From Clostridia bacterium (lineage in GTDB: Bacteria; Bacillota; Clostridia; Oscillospirales; CAG-272), in assembly GCA_017938885.1 (NCBI GenBank), contig JAGBAS010000144.1, positions 1-34,383 on the forward strand: DNA of 34,383 nt, in the 5' to 3' direction. Positions 1 to 8,375 of this stretch are shown here, in pieces. The stretch's first letter is position 1, and every line of letters starts with the position of its first letter. The notes beneath the pieces are model-generated. The model saw only the letters and a list, made by a program, of their open reading frames with translations, did no database searches and had not been told where the DNA came from. The translations under genes were made by a program, and so were the position numbers.

Positions 1-77
1 GCTTTCCTCCATATAAAAACCTTTCCTGATAGTGCTTTATAGTGCTTTTCCCAGCGCAGATCAAAAACTTTTCGTGT

Positions 78-173
78 GGCTACTCATCCGTCACGCCCTT
101 AGGGCGTGACACCTTCCCTTACAAGGGAAGGCTTTCAACGCGGAGACCCAACAGCCCGAAAAACCCCAATTTG
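78..173 (-). repeat. Dispersed palindromic repeat, copy A
   Basis: On the minus strand this element starts with a GGGG-rich box (146-173), continues with the perfect palindrome CCTTCCCTT-AC-AAGGGAAGG (112-131) and a 10-bp perfect stem GTCACGCCCT/AGGGCGTGAC (90-110), and ends with GGATGAGTAGCC (78-89). The same order of parts is found at 34244-34329 in the opposite orientation. The GGGG-rich box also occurs twice at 27575-27810. It holds no gene. It looks like a REP-type repeat common in GC-rich Clostridia. Bases 1-77 hold nothing I can name apart from the short tandem TAGTGCTTTA/TAGTGCTTTT near 32-52. Confidence 0.7.
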
Positions 174-269
174 AAAACTTACAAAAAATTTACGCACACC
201 CCGTAATCACCGCCATATTTTTGCGTTATAGTAGGTGAAGCAGCACTCCCATGGAAAGGAGAAGCCCTT

Positions 270-830
270 ATGACCGACGAACAAATTATTGAGCTATATT
301 TTGCCCGTGACGAGCGGGCCATCTCCGAGACCGCCAATGCCCACGGCACCTACTGCTTCGGGGTAGCCATGCGTATTCTCAAGAGCCACATGGACTCCGA
401 GGAGTGCGTCAACGACACCTGGCTCCGCGCCTGGAACACCATCCCTCCCAAGCGCCCCAGCGTCCTGCGTACCTACCTCGCCCACATCATCCGCAATCTG
501 GCCATATCCCGCTACCGCCGTGAGCACGCGGACAAACGCTCCCACGCCCCCGATTCCCCTCTCCACGAGCTGTCCGAGTGTCTCCCCGACCCCGATGCCT
601 CCCCCGCCGAGGCGGTGTCCTCGGGAGAGCTGCGGCAAGCCCTCAATTCCTTCGTGGCGGGACTGGAGGAGACCGACCGCAAGCTCTTCGTGGGCCGCTA
701 CTTCCACAGCTACTCCCCCCGTGAGCTTTCAGAGGCCTACGGCATGAAGGAGAACGCCCTGAACCAGCGGCTCTACCGCATTCGCGAGCGGCTCCGCAAG
801 CATCTTGCCGAAAGGGGGTACACCGTATGA
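270..830 (+). CDS. ECF-type RNA polymerase sigma factor (sigma-70 family)
   Basis: A 186-residue sigma factor of extracytoplasmic-function size. Residues about 15-80 fit region 2 (core binding and -10 recognition), with the typical stretch DSEECVNDTWLRAWNTIP followed by LRTYLAHIIRNLAISRYRR. Residues about 125-180 fit region 4, a helix-turn-helix with YSPRELSEAYGMKENALNQRL. The ATG at 270 follows AAAGGAGA at a good distance. Its last codons overlap the start of the next gene by 4 bases (ATGA), so the two are translationally coupled. In this family such a partner is normally an anti-sigma or sensor protein. I see no convincing sigma-A promoter upstream (only TATAGT at 227-232), so it may be autoregulated, which is inference. 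Confidence 0.92.
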   Translation: MTDEQIIELYFARDERAISETANAHGTYCFGVAMRILKSHMDSEECVNDTWLRAWNTIPPKRPSVLRTYLAHIIRNLAISRYRREHADKRSHAPDSPLHELSECLPDPDASPAEAVSSGELRQALNSFVAGLEETDRKLFVGRYFHSYSPRELSEAYGMKENALNQRLYRIRERLRKHLAERGYTV

Positions 831-2356
831 GTCAGTATGAAAGCGCCCTACGTCTCTTTGAGGAGCTGGATGGGCTGGACGATACCTTCATCGAAGAAGG
901 TATACTCCCCGATACCGCCGTCTTGACCCCCATCCGTGGCGGTAAGAACCGCCACGGTGACAGCCTTCTCGCCCGCTTTGCCCGCAGCGGCTGGGCGGTG
1001 GCCATGCTCTGCGCCGTGGTGTCCCTGTCGGTGCTGGCAGCGGTAGTACGGCTGGGGCTGAAGGATCCCGCAGGCGATCTCAACCCACCCGGTGAAAACC
1101 TCCCCAACAACGGCTTTACAGGGGATACCCTGCCCTCCGAGACCGACGAGCTGCCTACCCTTCCCGCCGAGAGCGAACGTGTTCCCGCAGGGACTGCCTC
1201 GGTGGATGAGGCAGGTCTGCGCTACGTCAGCAACGGCGATGGTACCTGTACCTGCATGGGCTTTACCGCCGACGAGGAGCAGACCGCCATCCACATCCCC
1301 GACTACTCACCCGACGGGGATGTGGTCATCTCGGTCTACAGCTACGCCTTCCGTGACCGCATCGGGCTCACCGAGGTCACTCTCCCCGCCGGGCTCAGGA
1401 GCTACGACCGAAACACCTTCCCCATGGAGGCGGATATTTACCATCTCTGCGGAAACATCCTGTATCTGGGCAGCGACGACAATCCCTACTTGGTGGCGGT
1501 CTCCACCGCCGACAACCGCCCCGGCGCCACCTCCCTCCATCCTCACACCCGTCTCTTGGCCGACCGAGCCCTGACCTACGACAGCGGCTCCTACTTTGCC
1601 CTCAAGTGGAAGAACACCGTCCCCGCCTACACCGACAGCTCTGCCTTTGTCATTCCCTCCACGGTGGCCTACATCGGGGAGTACGCCCTTCTGGACGTGG
1701 GTCGGGATATCACCTACAACGGTTACCTGGTGGGCTGGGATGCTCTGACCGCCGAGGCGCATACGGGTCTTGTCCGTACCGTGGACGGCGCTTCCGTGAC
1801 GGTGACCTGTCTGGACGGCGAGACCCACAGTGAGGTCACGGAGATCCGAAAGGTGCGGACGGATTCCTCTGCGTCGGTGTCCGACGGTGTCCTGTACGGC
1901 GGGTATTTCACCTACTGCCGCAGGATCAACGAGGACTACTACGCCTACCTGCGGGATCCCGAGGCTTACACCTCCATTCCCGAGCAATTCGTGACGGTGT
2001 CGGCCGTATTCGGGGAGGATTCCCGCGTGCTGACGGCCGAGGAGCTGAATACGGTAAGATTCGCCCCGACGGGGACGGTATCCCCTGCGGTAGCGGACTT
2101 TATCGAGGCCTACAACCGCGATTTTACCGCTCTGTACGCAGATCAGTCGGTGGTGATGGTCTATCTCACCGAGGCCAACCTGTACCGTCACACCCTCACC
2201 CGGGTATCGGTGTCCGACGGGTGTATCCACGTTGTCCTGGCCCGTTCGGGAGAGGCCGCAGAGGAGATGGTGGGCCATCGCTTTGTCCTCATTCCCGTTG
2301 CGGATCTCCCGGGGGAGCCGACGGGATATACGGTGACGGTCGAGGTCACGGGATGA
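827..2356 (+). CDS. Membrane protein with BspA-like extracellular domain, sigma-factor partner
   Basis: 509 residues. A short cytoplasmic N-terminus (1-50) carries LDGLDDTFIEEG, a motif I associate with membrane proteins encoded next to sigma factors in Clostridia. One membrane segment follows at about 56-76 (WAVAMLCAVVSLSVLAAVV), then a Pro/Thr/Glu-rich linker and a large extracellular part. Segments such as YSYAFRDRIGLTEVTLPAGL (about 170-190) and VIPSTVAYIGEYAL (about 275-290) look like degenerate BspA-type leucine-rich repeats. Four-base overlap with the sigma gene suggests it regulates that sigma factor, probably as an anti-sigma factor with an external sensor. No classical zinc anti-sigma motif (HxxxCxxC) is seen, so the mechanism is unknown. 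The C-terminal third (about 340-509) is unrecognised. Confidence 0.75.
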   Translation: MSQYESALRLFEELDGLDDTFIEEGILPDTAVLTPIRGGKNRHGDSLLARFARSGWAVAMLCAVVSLSVLAAVVRLGLKDPAGDLNPPGENLPNNGFTGDTLPSETDELPTLPAESERVPAGTASVDEAGLRYVSNGDGTCTCMGFTADEEQTAIHIPDYSPDGDVVISVYSYAFRDRIGLTEVTLPAGLRSYDRNTFPMEADIYHLCGNILYLGSDDNPYLVAVSTADNRPGATSLHPHTRLLADRALTYDSGSYFALKWKNTVPAYTDSSAFVIPSTVAYIGEYALLDVGRDITYNGYLVGWDALTAEAHTGLVRTVDGASVTVTCLDGETHSEVTEIRKVRTDSSASVSDGVLYGGYFTYCRRINEDYYAYLRDPEAYTSIPEQFVTVSAVFGEDSRVLTAEELNTVRFAPTGTVSPAVADFIEAYNRDFTALYADQSVVMVYLTEANLYRHTLTRVSVSDGCIHVVLARSGEAAEEMVGHRFVLIPVADLPGEPTGYTVTVEVTG

Positions 2357-2374
2357 TCAACCGCCCCAAAAAAG

Positions 2375-2415
2375 AACAGATCCGAGCGCGATGGGTGCGC
2401 TCGGATCTGTTTTCG
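2375..2415 (+). terminator. Rho-independent terminator after the sigma/anti-sigma pair
   Basis: A perfect 15-bp stem (AACAGATCCGAGCGC paired with GCGCTCGGATCTGTT) with a 7-base loop is followed by a T run. It lies 19 bases after the stop of the membrane protein. With the A run on its left side it may also work for the lipoprotein gene converging from the right. Confidence 0.9.
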
Positions 2416-2466
2416 TTATGCAATGGGATCTCTGCCGATCCCGTATCGGACTCCGAAGGGGCTTTC

Positions 2467-3936
2467 TTACTCAGCGTAAGTCGAATCGTAATGGATATTG
2501 TTCTTCGCGGTGGCCACGGGACGGTAGGCGTACATGAAGGGCGCATCGCTATAGGTCACGGGCTCGGTGGAGGGCTGGGGGGACATGATACGATGGTCGG
2601 AGCCGTGGTCATACCGCAAGGTAGAGTTGCCGTTGTAGTCCGATGCCAGCATGAAGGTATGGAGCGGGAAGCCCTTCGCGTGGGGACGGACGAAGATGAT
2701 ATCGCCGGGCTGAAGATCCTCCATACGGGTGATCTTTTTGAAGCCCATCTCCTCGCACCACTCGGGCAGATTGGAGACCACTCTACCCTGCACCAACGGC
2801 TGATCCGTGAAGCCTGCGCGGTATAGGATCCAGTCTACCAGGCGGTCACAGCTGGTACGGAGGGGACGGTGGTTGATACCGGGGTTGGTGGGGGAATCAC
2901 CGTAGGTGAAGCCCGTCTCACGGGCGTAAACCGTCACATAGTTCCCTTCACGAAGGAGGTTACTTTGCAGTAGGGTATAGGGGGTGTAGACCACCTCACC
3001 CTTTTCGTTGGCTACACGGTAACCGTACTGCTTGACTCGGTCGCACCGCTCAATAGCCTTCTCCAAGGAGGACGTAACCCCGCCCTTGACGTTATCCTTC
3101 GGAATATGCAGGCGGTCCTCGTACAGGCAAATGTAGTACCCCTTGTCTACGGCGGGCACGGAGCTCTCTCCCCGATCCTCCGCGATGAAGGCCTCAGCCT
3201 CGGCACGGTCGGCGCAGAAGGCGATCTTCTCCAGCAGGAACTCGTCGTCCTTCTTCATGTAATTGGTATAGTCCAAGCGGAAGCCGTCATTGAAGCGGAC
3301 AGCCCAGTCTCTGGTGGTCTGATCGGCTTCAAAGATCACGTACTGCGAGACCCGCTCACCGAAAAACTCGGAGTCTCCTCCATAGATCTCGGTCATGGAA
3401 CAGCCCGCGCGGGCATTGGTGCGATCCTTGGTGGCGTAGAACAGCTCAAAGGCGCCGCCCCACTCCGCCTGAATTTTGAAGACAATGACGTGCTTTTCCT
3501 CCGGCGTGAAGGGCACGTAGGTCTTCCCGTCAGCCGAGGCGGGATATCCCGCCGCCCGATACATACTGCTGACCTGCCAGCTCACCGAGGGATCCGTCGA
3601 ATCGCTTCGGCCAACCAGTTTCACACCCGCCTCACAGAATTCCGGGTATGCCGAGGAGCCTCGCGCAAACGCGACGTTCCTTACCTCGTCGGGCAATGCC
3701 GCCAGATCGATCCGTGTGGGATCGGGAATGAGATACAGAGATTCCGGGGCGGTTTCGGCTTCGGTTTCGGCCTCTGTCTCCGTCTCGGTTTCTGCGGGAG
3801 CGGGATCGGTTTCATTCCACTCGCTCTCAAAGGAGGCGGTAGTGCCCTCCGCCTCGTCGCCGCAGTTCTCATCGCAGCCTGCTCCCGTCAGGAGCAGCAT
3901 AAGGCTTACCATCATATACAAGCATCGTTTCCACAT
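2467..3936 (-). CDS. Lipoprotein with C-terminal NlpC/P60-like domain
   Basis: 489 residues from the ATG at 3936, which has AGGAG at 9 bases; an in-frame ATG at 3981 lies upstream without a good site. The N-terminus is a lipoprotein signal (WKRCLYMMVSLMLLLTGAGC), though with Gly at -3 where Leu is usual, followed by a Glu/Thr/Ala-rich linker. The middle (about 70-330) is unrecognised. The last ~130 residues have features of a papain-like NlpC/P60 or amidase fold: a Cys in TSCDRLVDWIL, then LQPGDIIFVRPHA and a His in LHTFMLAS. This suggests a surface hydrolase of peptidoglycan or a similar amide bond. It stands alone with its own promoter. The fold call is from motif spacing only. Confidence 0.7.
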   Translation of the reverse strand: MWKRCLYMMVSLMLLLTGAGCDENCGDEAEGTTASFESEWNETDPAPAETETETEAETEAETAPESLYLIPDPTRIDLAALPDEVRNVAFARGSSAYPEFCEAGVKLVGRSDSTDPSVSWQVSSMYRAAGYPASADGKTYVPFTPEEKHVIVFKIQAEWGGAFELFYATKDRTNARAGCSMTEIYGGDSEFFGERVSQYVIFEADQTTRDWAVRFNDGFRLDYTNYMKKDDEFLLEKIAFCADRAEAEAFIAEDRGESSVPAVDKGYYICLYEDRLHIPKDNVKGGVTSSLEKAIERCDRVKQYGYRVANEKGEVVYTPYTLLQSNLLREGNYVTVYARETGFTYGDSPTNPGINHRPLRTSCDRLVDWILYRAGFTDQPLVQGRVVSNLPEWCEEMGFKKITRMEDLQPGDIIFVRPHAKGFPLHTFMLASDYNGNSTLRYDHGSDHRIMSPQPSTEPVTYSDAPFMYAYRPVATAKNNIHYDSTYAE

Positions 3937-3983
3937 AACCGGGTTTCTCCTCTGTTGCATGATTTGGGAACTTGCGTGCATTC

Positions 3984-4013
3984 AATATAGCACGAAATTG
4001 TCACACTTGTCAA
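3984..4013 (-). promoter_or_regulatory. Promoter of the lipoprotein gene
   Basis: On the minus strand TTGACA (4008-4013) and TATATT (3984-3989) are separated by 18 bases. The predicted start lies about 40 bases upstream of the chosen ATG at 3936 and would lie close to the upstream ATG at 3981, which supports the downstream start. Confidence 0.75.
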
Positions 4014-4109
4014 GAATTCCGTGAAACCAGGTGTATTTCCTCCATAATCCCGTTCCTTTTTGCCACAAACTGCGAGAGATTTTCCTTGAGCCGCCGTCGG
4101 GGCTATACC

Positions 4110-4152
4110 AAAAGCCCCTCTCCCCGACAAGCGGGGAAAGGGGGGCTTGGCG
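4110..4152 (-). terminator. GC-rich hairpin after the GH99-like gene
   Basis: A long imperfect palindrome (AAGCCCCTCTCCCCG paired with CGGGGAAAGGGGGGCTT) lies just past the stop at 4160. On the minus strand it ends in TTTTGG. It may end the 10.2-4.2 kb minus-strand operon, or may be one more dispersed palindrome used as a terminator. Confidence 0.5.
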
Positions 4153-4159
4153 GCAGGGC

Positions 4160-5293
4160 TCAGTCCTCCACGAACACGTTGCGGATGGCCTCCAGGTAGC
4201 CGTAGCCGTACTTGGTGTCGGGCTCCAGATAGGAGGTCTCGGTCCACTCGTTCCAGCTGTTGATGGTAATCAGGGGAACGGGGAGATCGTGGCTGTCCAC
4301 GTATTCCTTGGCCATGCGCAAACCCTTCTCAAACTCCTCAGGGCCGTTGTTGCGCATACCGTAGCCCACAAATCCGCGGAAGCGGGGATTGTTGTCCCAA
4401 CCGATGGACACGTGGGGATAGAAGGGGACGGTGTAATCGCGGTCCATACGGGCCCACTCGGCGGCGACGTCGGGCAGGATATCGGCGTAGTCGCGGTTGA
4501 TGTCCACGAAATGCACGAACTGGTAGTTGGTGACGCTGTCAAAGCCCAGGGCAGGGACCACCTCCTTGGTAGAGAGGAACTTACCTCCATCCACGCCGCT
4601 CACGTTGTTCATGCGCTCGCCCCAGCCGGTGAGCTGGAGCTCCAGGCCGGGATGGCCCGCCTTGATCGTCTCGGCGCGGAACCACTCCAGGGCGTCCTTG
4701 GTGGCCTCTAGGCCGCCCAGGCCCTTTACCAGGTTGTCCACGTCGTAGATCATGAACAGGGGCTTGCCGTTGATCTTGTAGTAGTTGGGGCGGGAGAAGT
4801 ACTTCTCGATGATGCGGTGGACCACCTTCTCGAACTCCACACGGTCAACTGAGCCCAGCCAGACGTTGGGATCCTGGCCTCTCCAGAGGAGGTCGGACAG
4901 GCGGACATCCCAGGTATAGCCCGCGTCATGGTTGGCCCACATGAGATAGAACTTCATCTTTTCGTTGTTGGAAGCCCCCAGGAAGCCCTCGTCCAGGCAC
5001 TGCTCAAGGAAGGGGCGGCGGTCGTACCAGTACCAGTCGTAGATAAAGACGTTGACGCCGTGCTTGACCGCCTCGTCGATCTGCATCTCCATGACCTTGG
5101 GGTCGGCCTCGTCACAGCAGCCCCAAAGAGGCTTGCGGTCCCACTCGTAGTCGGCGGGCTTCAGGGGCATACGGGAGGGCACCGACATGACCGTCTGCCA
5201 CTCGCCGATGCCGTCGGGCCAGAACTGGCGGGCGCGGAATTCCTTACCCGTGTAGGAGGGCCAGATGTAGGCCGCGATGTCGTACTTTTGCAT
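4160..5293 (-). CDS. GH99/WbsX-like glycoside hydrolase family protein
   Basis: 377 residues, start ATG at 5293 with AAAGGAAG upstream. It begins IAAYIWPSYTG, continues with NVFIYDWYWYDRRPFLEQCL (about 80-100), FYLMWANHD and YKINGKPLFMIYD, and ends with INSWNEWTETSYLEPD near residue 345. This order is characteristic of the WbsX / GH99-like family, TIM-barrel proteins related to endo-alpha-mannosidases and found in polysaccharide loci. No signal peptide is seen, so it should act in the cytoplasm. It is last in a minus-strand series and lies 22 bases after a NamZ-like gene, pointing to glycan turnover. Substrate unknown. Confidence 0.85.
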   Translation of the reverse strand: MQKYDIAAYIWPSYTGKEFRARQFWPDGIGEWQTVMSVPSRMPLKPADYEWDRKPLWGCCDEADPKVMEMQIDEAVKHGVNVFIYDWYWYDRRPFLEQCLDEGFLGASNNEKMKFYLMWANHDAGYTWDVRLSDLLWRGQDPNVWLGSVDRVEFEKVVHRIIEKYFSRPNYYKINGKPLFMIYDVDNLVKGLGGLEATKDALEWFRAETIKAGHPGLELQLTGWGERMNNVSGVDGGKFLSTKEVVPALGFDSVTNYQFVHFVDINRDYADILPDVAAEWARMDRDYTVPFYPHVSIGWDNNPRFRGFVGYGMRNNGPEEFEKGLRMAKEYVDSHDLPVPLITINSWNEWTETSYLEPDTKYGYGYLEAIRNVFVED

Positions 5294-5315
5294 AGTATTT
5301 CTTCCTTTCTTTGGG

Positions 5316-6506
5316 TTAATATTGTCTGTAGATCAGAGTCTCGTTGCGGAAGGCCTCGGCGTCGGTCTGCCATGCCTGATAGATCTCCTCGGCGGAGGTG
5401 TCGGCGGTACGGAGGGTATCATTACCCGTGGACAGGTCGATATGCCACCGCCCGCCGGGGGTCGCAGGCTCGCGGAAGGCGAAGTCTCCGGGGTACAGGG
5501 CTTGGAGGGTGCGGATCAGGTGGAGACCCAGCTTCACCGAGCGGATCGCGCGGGGGTCTGTGATATGGATATCCACCCCACGGCAGACCTCCCCCTGGTA
5601 CTTGGAGAAGGCGGGGATGAAGTGGGTGGGGCTGAAGCGCAGACCGTCCAAGCGGAGGCTGTCCAGCGAGTCGGCCAGCTCCAGAGGATCGATATAGGGA
5701 GCGCCCACCGTGGTGAAGGGGGTGGTGGTGCCCCGCCCTTCGGTGGCGTTGGTGCCCGCCAGCATACAGGTGCCGTTGTAGACCAGAATGGACGCGGGGG
5801 TGGGCAGATTGGGGCTGGGCCTTACGAAGGGCAGGCCGCAGTCCTGCCAGAGCATGGAGCGCTCCCAGCCCTCCATGGGGATGACGGTGAGATCGCAACC
5901 GAGGCCGTAGGCACCGTTGTAGTACCGCGCCAGCTCCCCCAAGGTCAGGCCGTGGCGGATGGGGACGCGGGTGAGACCGATGAAGGAGAAGCAGGCGTCG
6001 TCCTGTCGGCAGCCCTCCACCATCTCACCGCCCAGGGGGTTGGGTCGGTCGGCCACGACAAGGGGCACCCCCGCGGCCGCGGCGGCGCGCATGGTGTAGA
6101 AGAGGGTGGAGGCGTAGGTGAAGTAGCGGGAGCCTACGTCCTGCATATCGAAGAAGAGGAGATCGACCTCCCGCAGGCTCTCGGCGGCGGGCATATAGGC
6201 CTTATCGGCGGCCTCCTCGCCCGCTCCCGCGAAGACCATGTCCTCAAAGAGGGAGTAGGTGGGCAATCCCGACAGGGCATCCACCCCGTGGCTGACCTTC
6301 TCCCCGGGGCCAAGGACTCCCCGCACCCCATGCTCGGGGGCAAAGAGAGCGGTGACCCTGTAGCGGGCGGCCATGACCTCCACGGTGCCCCGCCAGCCAT
6401 AGCGGGGAGAGAGGCCCGAGGCGTTGGTAACGAGGCCGATGCGCCGACCTTTCAGCAGGGCTCTGTAGGGGGCTTCCTCAATGCGGTCAATACCGACGGT
6501 TACCAT
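5316..6506 (-). CDS. namZ: DUF1343 / NamZ-type exo-beta-N-acetylmuramidase
   Basis: 396 residues from the ATG at 6506, preceded by AAGGAGG at 5 bases. An in-frame ATG at 6527 is less likely because it would overlap the preceding gene. The start of the fold (GRRIGLVTNASGLS) and FAPEHGVRG around residue 70 are hallmarks of DUF1343 (GH171), whose studied members remove terminal MurNAc from peptidoglycan fragments. VVADRPNPLGG and GTNATEGRGTTTPF also fit. No signal peptide is present, so it probably acts on internalised muropeptides. The TAA of the upstream DUF218 gene lies within its ribosome binding site, so the two are coupled. Confidence 0.9.
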   Translation of the reverse strand: MVTVGIDRIEEAPYRALLKGRRIGLVTNASGLSPRYGWRGTVEVMAARYRVTALFAPEHGVRGVLGPGEKVSHGVDALSGLPTYSLFEDMVFAGAGEEAADKAYMPAAESLREVDLLFFDMQDVGSRYFTYASTLFYTMRAAAAAGVPLVVADRPNPLGGEMVEGCRQDDACFSFIGLTRVPIRHGLTLGELARYYNGAYGLGCDLTVIPMEGWERSMLWQDCGLPFVRPSPNLPTPASILVYNGTCMLAGTNATEGRGTTTPFTTVGAPYIDPLELADSLDSLRLDGLRFSPTHFIPAFSKYQGEVCRGVDIHITDPRAIRSVKLGLHLIRTLQALYPGDFAFREPATPGGRWHIDLSTGNDTLRTADTSAEEIYQAWQTDAEAFRNETLIYRQY

Positions 6507-6516
6507 AAAAGCCTCC

Positions 6517-7317
6517 TTACGTCTCATTCCCGTTCCCGTCCAGATCCACGGGCGGGTCGAGGTGGCCGTCGTACTCTCCCTTGGCGGCGGTGAAGAAGTC
6601 CTTGAAGCGGGCCAGATGCTCGCGGGCGTTGTAGCGGGTCTGACCGCGGTAGGCGCGGAGATTGGCGGAGACCCCCACTGCCTCCATCCCCAGCTCGCGG
6701 GCGATGTGGAGGGCGCGGTGGAGGTGGTACTCCTGGGTGATGATGATAATCCTCTTGGCGCCGAAGACAGCCTTCGCGCGGTAGAGGCTCTCGTAGGTGG
6801 AGTAGCCCTCGTGGTCGAGGAAAACGTCCTCGGAGGGGATGCCCATCTGTACGGCGAGAGACTTCATGACCCCCACCTCGTTGTAGTCTCCCGTATGGTC
6901 GCCGCTCATGAGGAGCGGTACGTCACCCAAGACAGCATAGACCTCGGCGGATACGCTGACGCGGTCGTAGAGCATATCGCTGGGGGTACCGTCGTCCCGC
7001 ACCCCTGCGCCCAAGACGAGAATGCAATCGTAGTCGGTATCGGGGGAGAGGGCTTCGGCGGTGACGATGCGCTCGGCGGTGAGCTTGACCATGGTGGTGG
7101 AGACCGTCATGACCAGAGTCAGGGTGAGGGAGGCGCAGAGCAGAAGCAGGACGCCGCACCGCCAGCCCACCCGCCAGAGGGCACGGAAAAAGGAGCGTCT
7201 GGCCGCTCGGCCTGCCTTCCATTTGCCGGAAAGACGGGTCAAAGAGCCGCGAAGGCGCAAGGACGCTCTGCCAGGTTGGGGAGAGGTGGTCTTGGGCTTC
7301 TTCGGGGTCTTTTTCAC
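6517..7317 (-). CDS. DUF218 / YdcF-SanA family membrane protein
   Basis: 266 residues, starting at a GTG (7317) that follows AAAGGAG at 9 bases. A basic N-terminus of ~48 residues leads to one membrane segment (about 50-73, GVLLLLCASLTLTLVMTV). The DUF218 domain follows: DCILVLGAGVRDDG, LLMSGDH, the conserved STYES and TQEYHLHRAL. Family members such as SanA and YdcF affect envelope permeability; their chemical role is not settled. It is coupled to the NamZ-like gene downstream, which supports a role in the envelope. Confidence 0.88.
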   Translation of the reverse strand: MKKTPKKPKTTSPQPGRASLRLRGSLTRLSGKWKAGRAARRSFFRALWRVGWRCGVLLLLCASLTLTLVMTVSTTMVKLTAERIVTAEALSPDTDYDCILVLGAGVRDDGTPSDMLYDRVSVSAEVYAVLGDVPLLMSGDHTGDYNEVGVMKSLAVQMGIPSEDVFLDHEGYSTYESLYRAKAVFGAKRIIIITQEYHLHRALHIARELGMEAVGVSANLRAYRGQTRYNAREHLARFKDFFTAAKGEYDGHLDPPVDLDGNGNET

Positions 7318-7419
7318 GGTATACGCTCCTTTCGGGGTGTGCGGGGATCGATCAGACCTCCCCCTTGGAGGGAGTGTCGCACGTAGGCATGGCGGAGAAG
7401 GCTTTCCTTTGGATCTCCC

Positions 7420-7470
7420 TCTCAGTCACCCGCTGTAAACAGCGGGCGCCAGCTCTCCCTGAGGGAGAGC
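7420..7470. repeat. Double-hairpin dispersed palindrome
   Basis: Two perfect stems lie in the 165-base gap between the Mrp and DUF218 genes: CCCGCTG-TAAA-CAGCGGG (7429-7446) and GCTCTCCC-TGA-GGGAGAGC (7452-7470), preceded by CTCCCTCTCAGTCAC. The arrangement resembles the REP-type elements at 27.6 kb. It could also stabilise or attenuate the message. Confidence 0.6.
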
Positions 7471-7482
7471 CGTATAGCGGTA

Positions 7483-8337
7483 TTACTCCTCGTCCTGGGA
7501 GACGGGGCACTTGCGCTCGATGGCGTCGGCGGCGGCCTCGAGGTAGGAGTTCTCCATCATCTCGATCCAGCCCTTGTCGCAGAGGGCGGCCAGCTTGTAG
7601 TCCATGGGGATCTTGCCCAGGAGGTCATAGCCGAACTTATTGGCGATCTCCTCAATGTGGCTGTCGCCGAATACGCGGATCTCCTTGCCACAGTCGGGGC
7701 AGATCACGTAGCTCATGTTCTCCACCAGACCCAGCACGGGGACCTTCATCATGTCAGCCATGTGGGCGGCCTTCTGAACGATCATGGAGACCAGATCCTG
7801 GGGGGAGGAGACGATGACCACGCCGTCCAGGGGCAGGGACTGGAAGACGGTCAGGGGGACGTCACCGGTTCCGGGAGGGCAGTCCACGAAGAGGTAGTCG
7901 ATGTCGTTCCAGATGGTATCGGTCCAGAACTGCTTGACGGTGCCCGCGATGACGGGGCCGCGCCAGATGACGGGCTTGGTCACGTCCTCCAGCATGAGGT
8001 TCACCGACATGATATCGATGCCCGTGGTGGTGGAGGGGGGAATCATGCCCAGACCGTCGCCCTCAACGGGCTTGTTCAGACCGAAGGCCTTGGGGATGGA
8101 GGGGCCGGTGATATCGGCGTCCAGGATACCCACCTTGTAGCCCCGTCTCTGCATATTGACGGCCAGCATGGAGGTAACCAGGGACTTGCCCACGCCGCCC
8201 TTACCGCTGCAAACACCGATAATGTGCTTGACCGAGGACAGGTCGTTGGGCTTTTCGAACATTTCTTCGCGGCTCTTCTGACGGGACGAGCAATTCGCCG
8301 AGCAGGTAGAGCAATCATGGGTGCAATTCTCAGACAT
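7483..8337 (-). CDS. Mrp/NBP35-family Fe-S carrier ATPase
   Basis: 284 residues. The P-loop is GKGGVGKS at about 45-52, followed by GILDADITGPSIPK and DYLFVDCPPGTGD. The N-terminus has four cysteines in a C-x3-C-x2-C-x3-C pattern (residues 5, 9, 12, 16), as in NBP35-type proteins, and CPDC near residue 214 supplies the pair that binds a bridging iron-sulfur cluster in the family. It should act in the cytoplasm in Fe-S cluster delivery. Start ATG at 8337 has AAAGGAAG upstream. Its position among glycan genes is odd; it follows the TIM-barrel gene by 38 bases and probably shares its promoter. Confidence 0.93.
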   Translation of the reverse strand: MSENCTHDCSTCSANCSSRQKSREEMFEKPNDLSSVKHIIGVCSGKGGVGKSLVTSMLAVNMQRRGYKVGILDADITGPSIPKAFGLNKPVEGDGLGMIPPSTTTGIDIMSVNLMLEDVTKPVIWRGPVIAGTVKQFWTDTIWNDIDYLFVDCPPGTGDVPLTVFQSLPLDGVVIVSSPQDLVSMIVQKAAHMADMMKVPVLGLVENMSYVICPDCGKEIRVFGDSHIEEIANKFGYDLLGKIPMDYKLAALCDKGWIEMMENSYLEAAADAIERKCPVSQDEE

Positions 8338-8375
8338 TTTGTATCTTCCTTTCGCTTGGATAATGATAAACTGTT

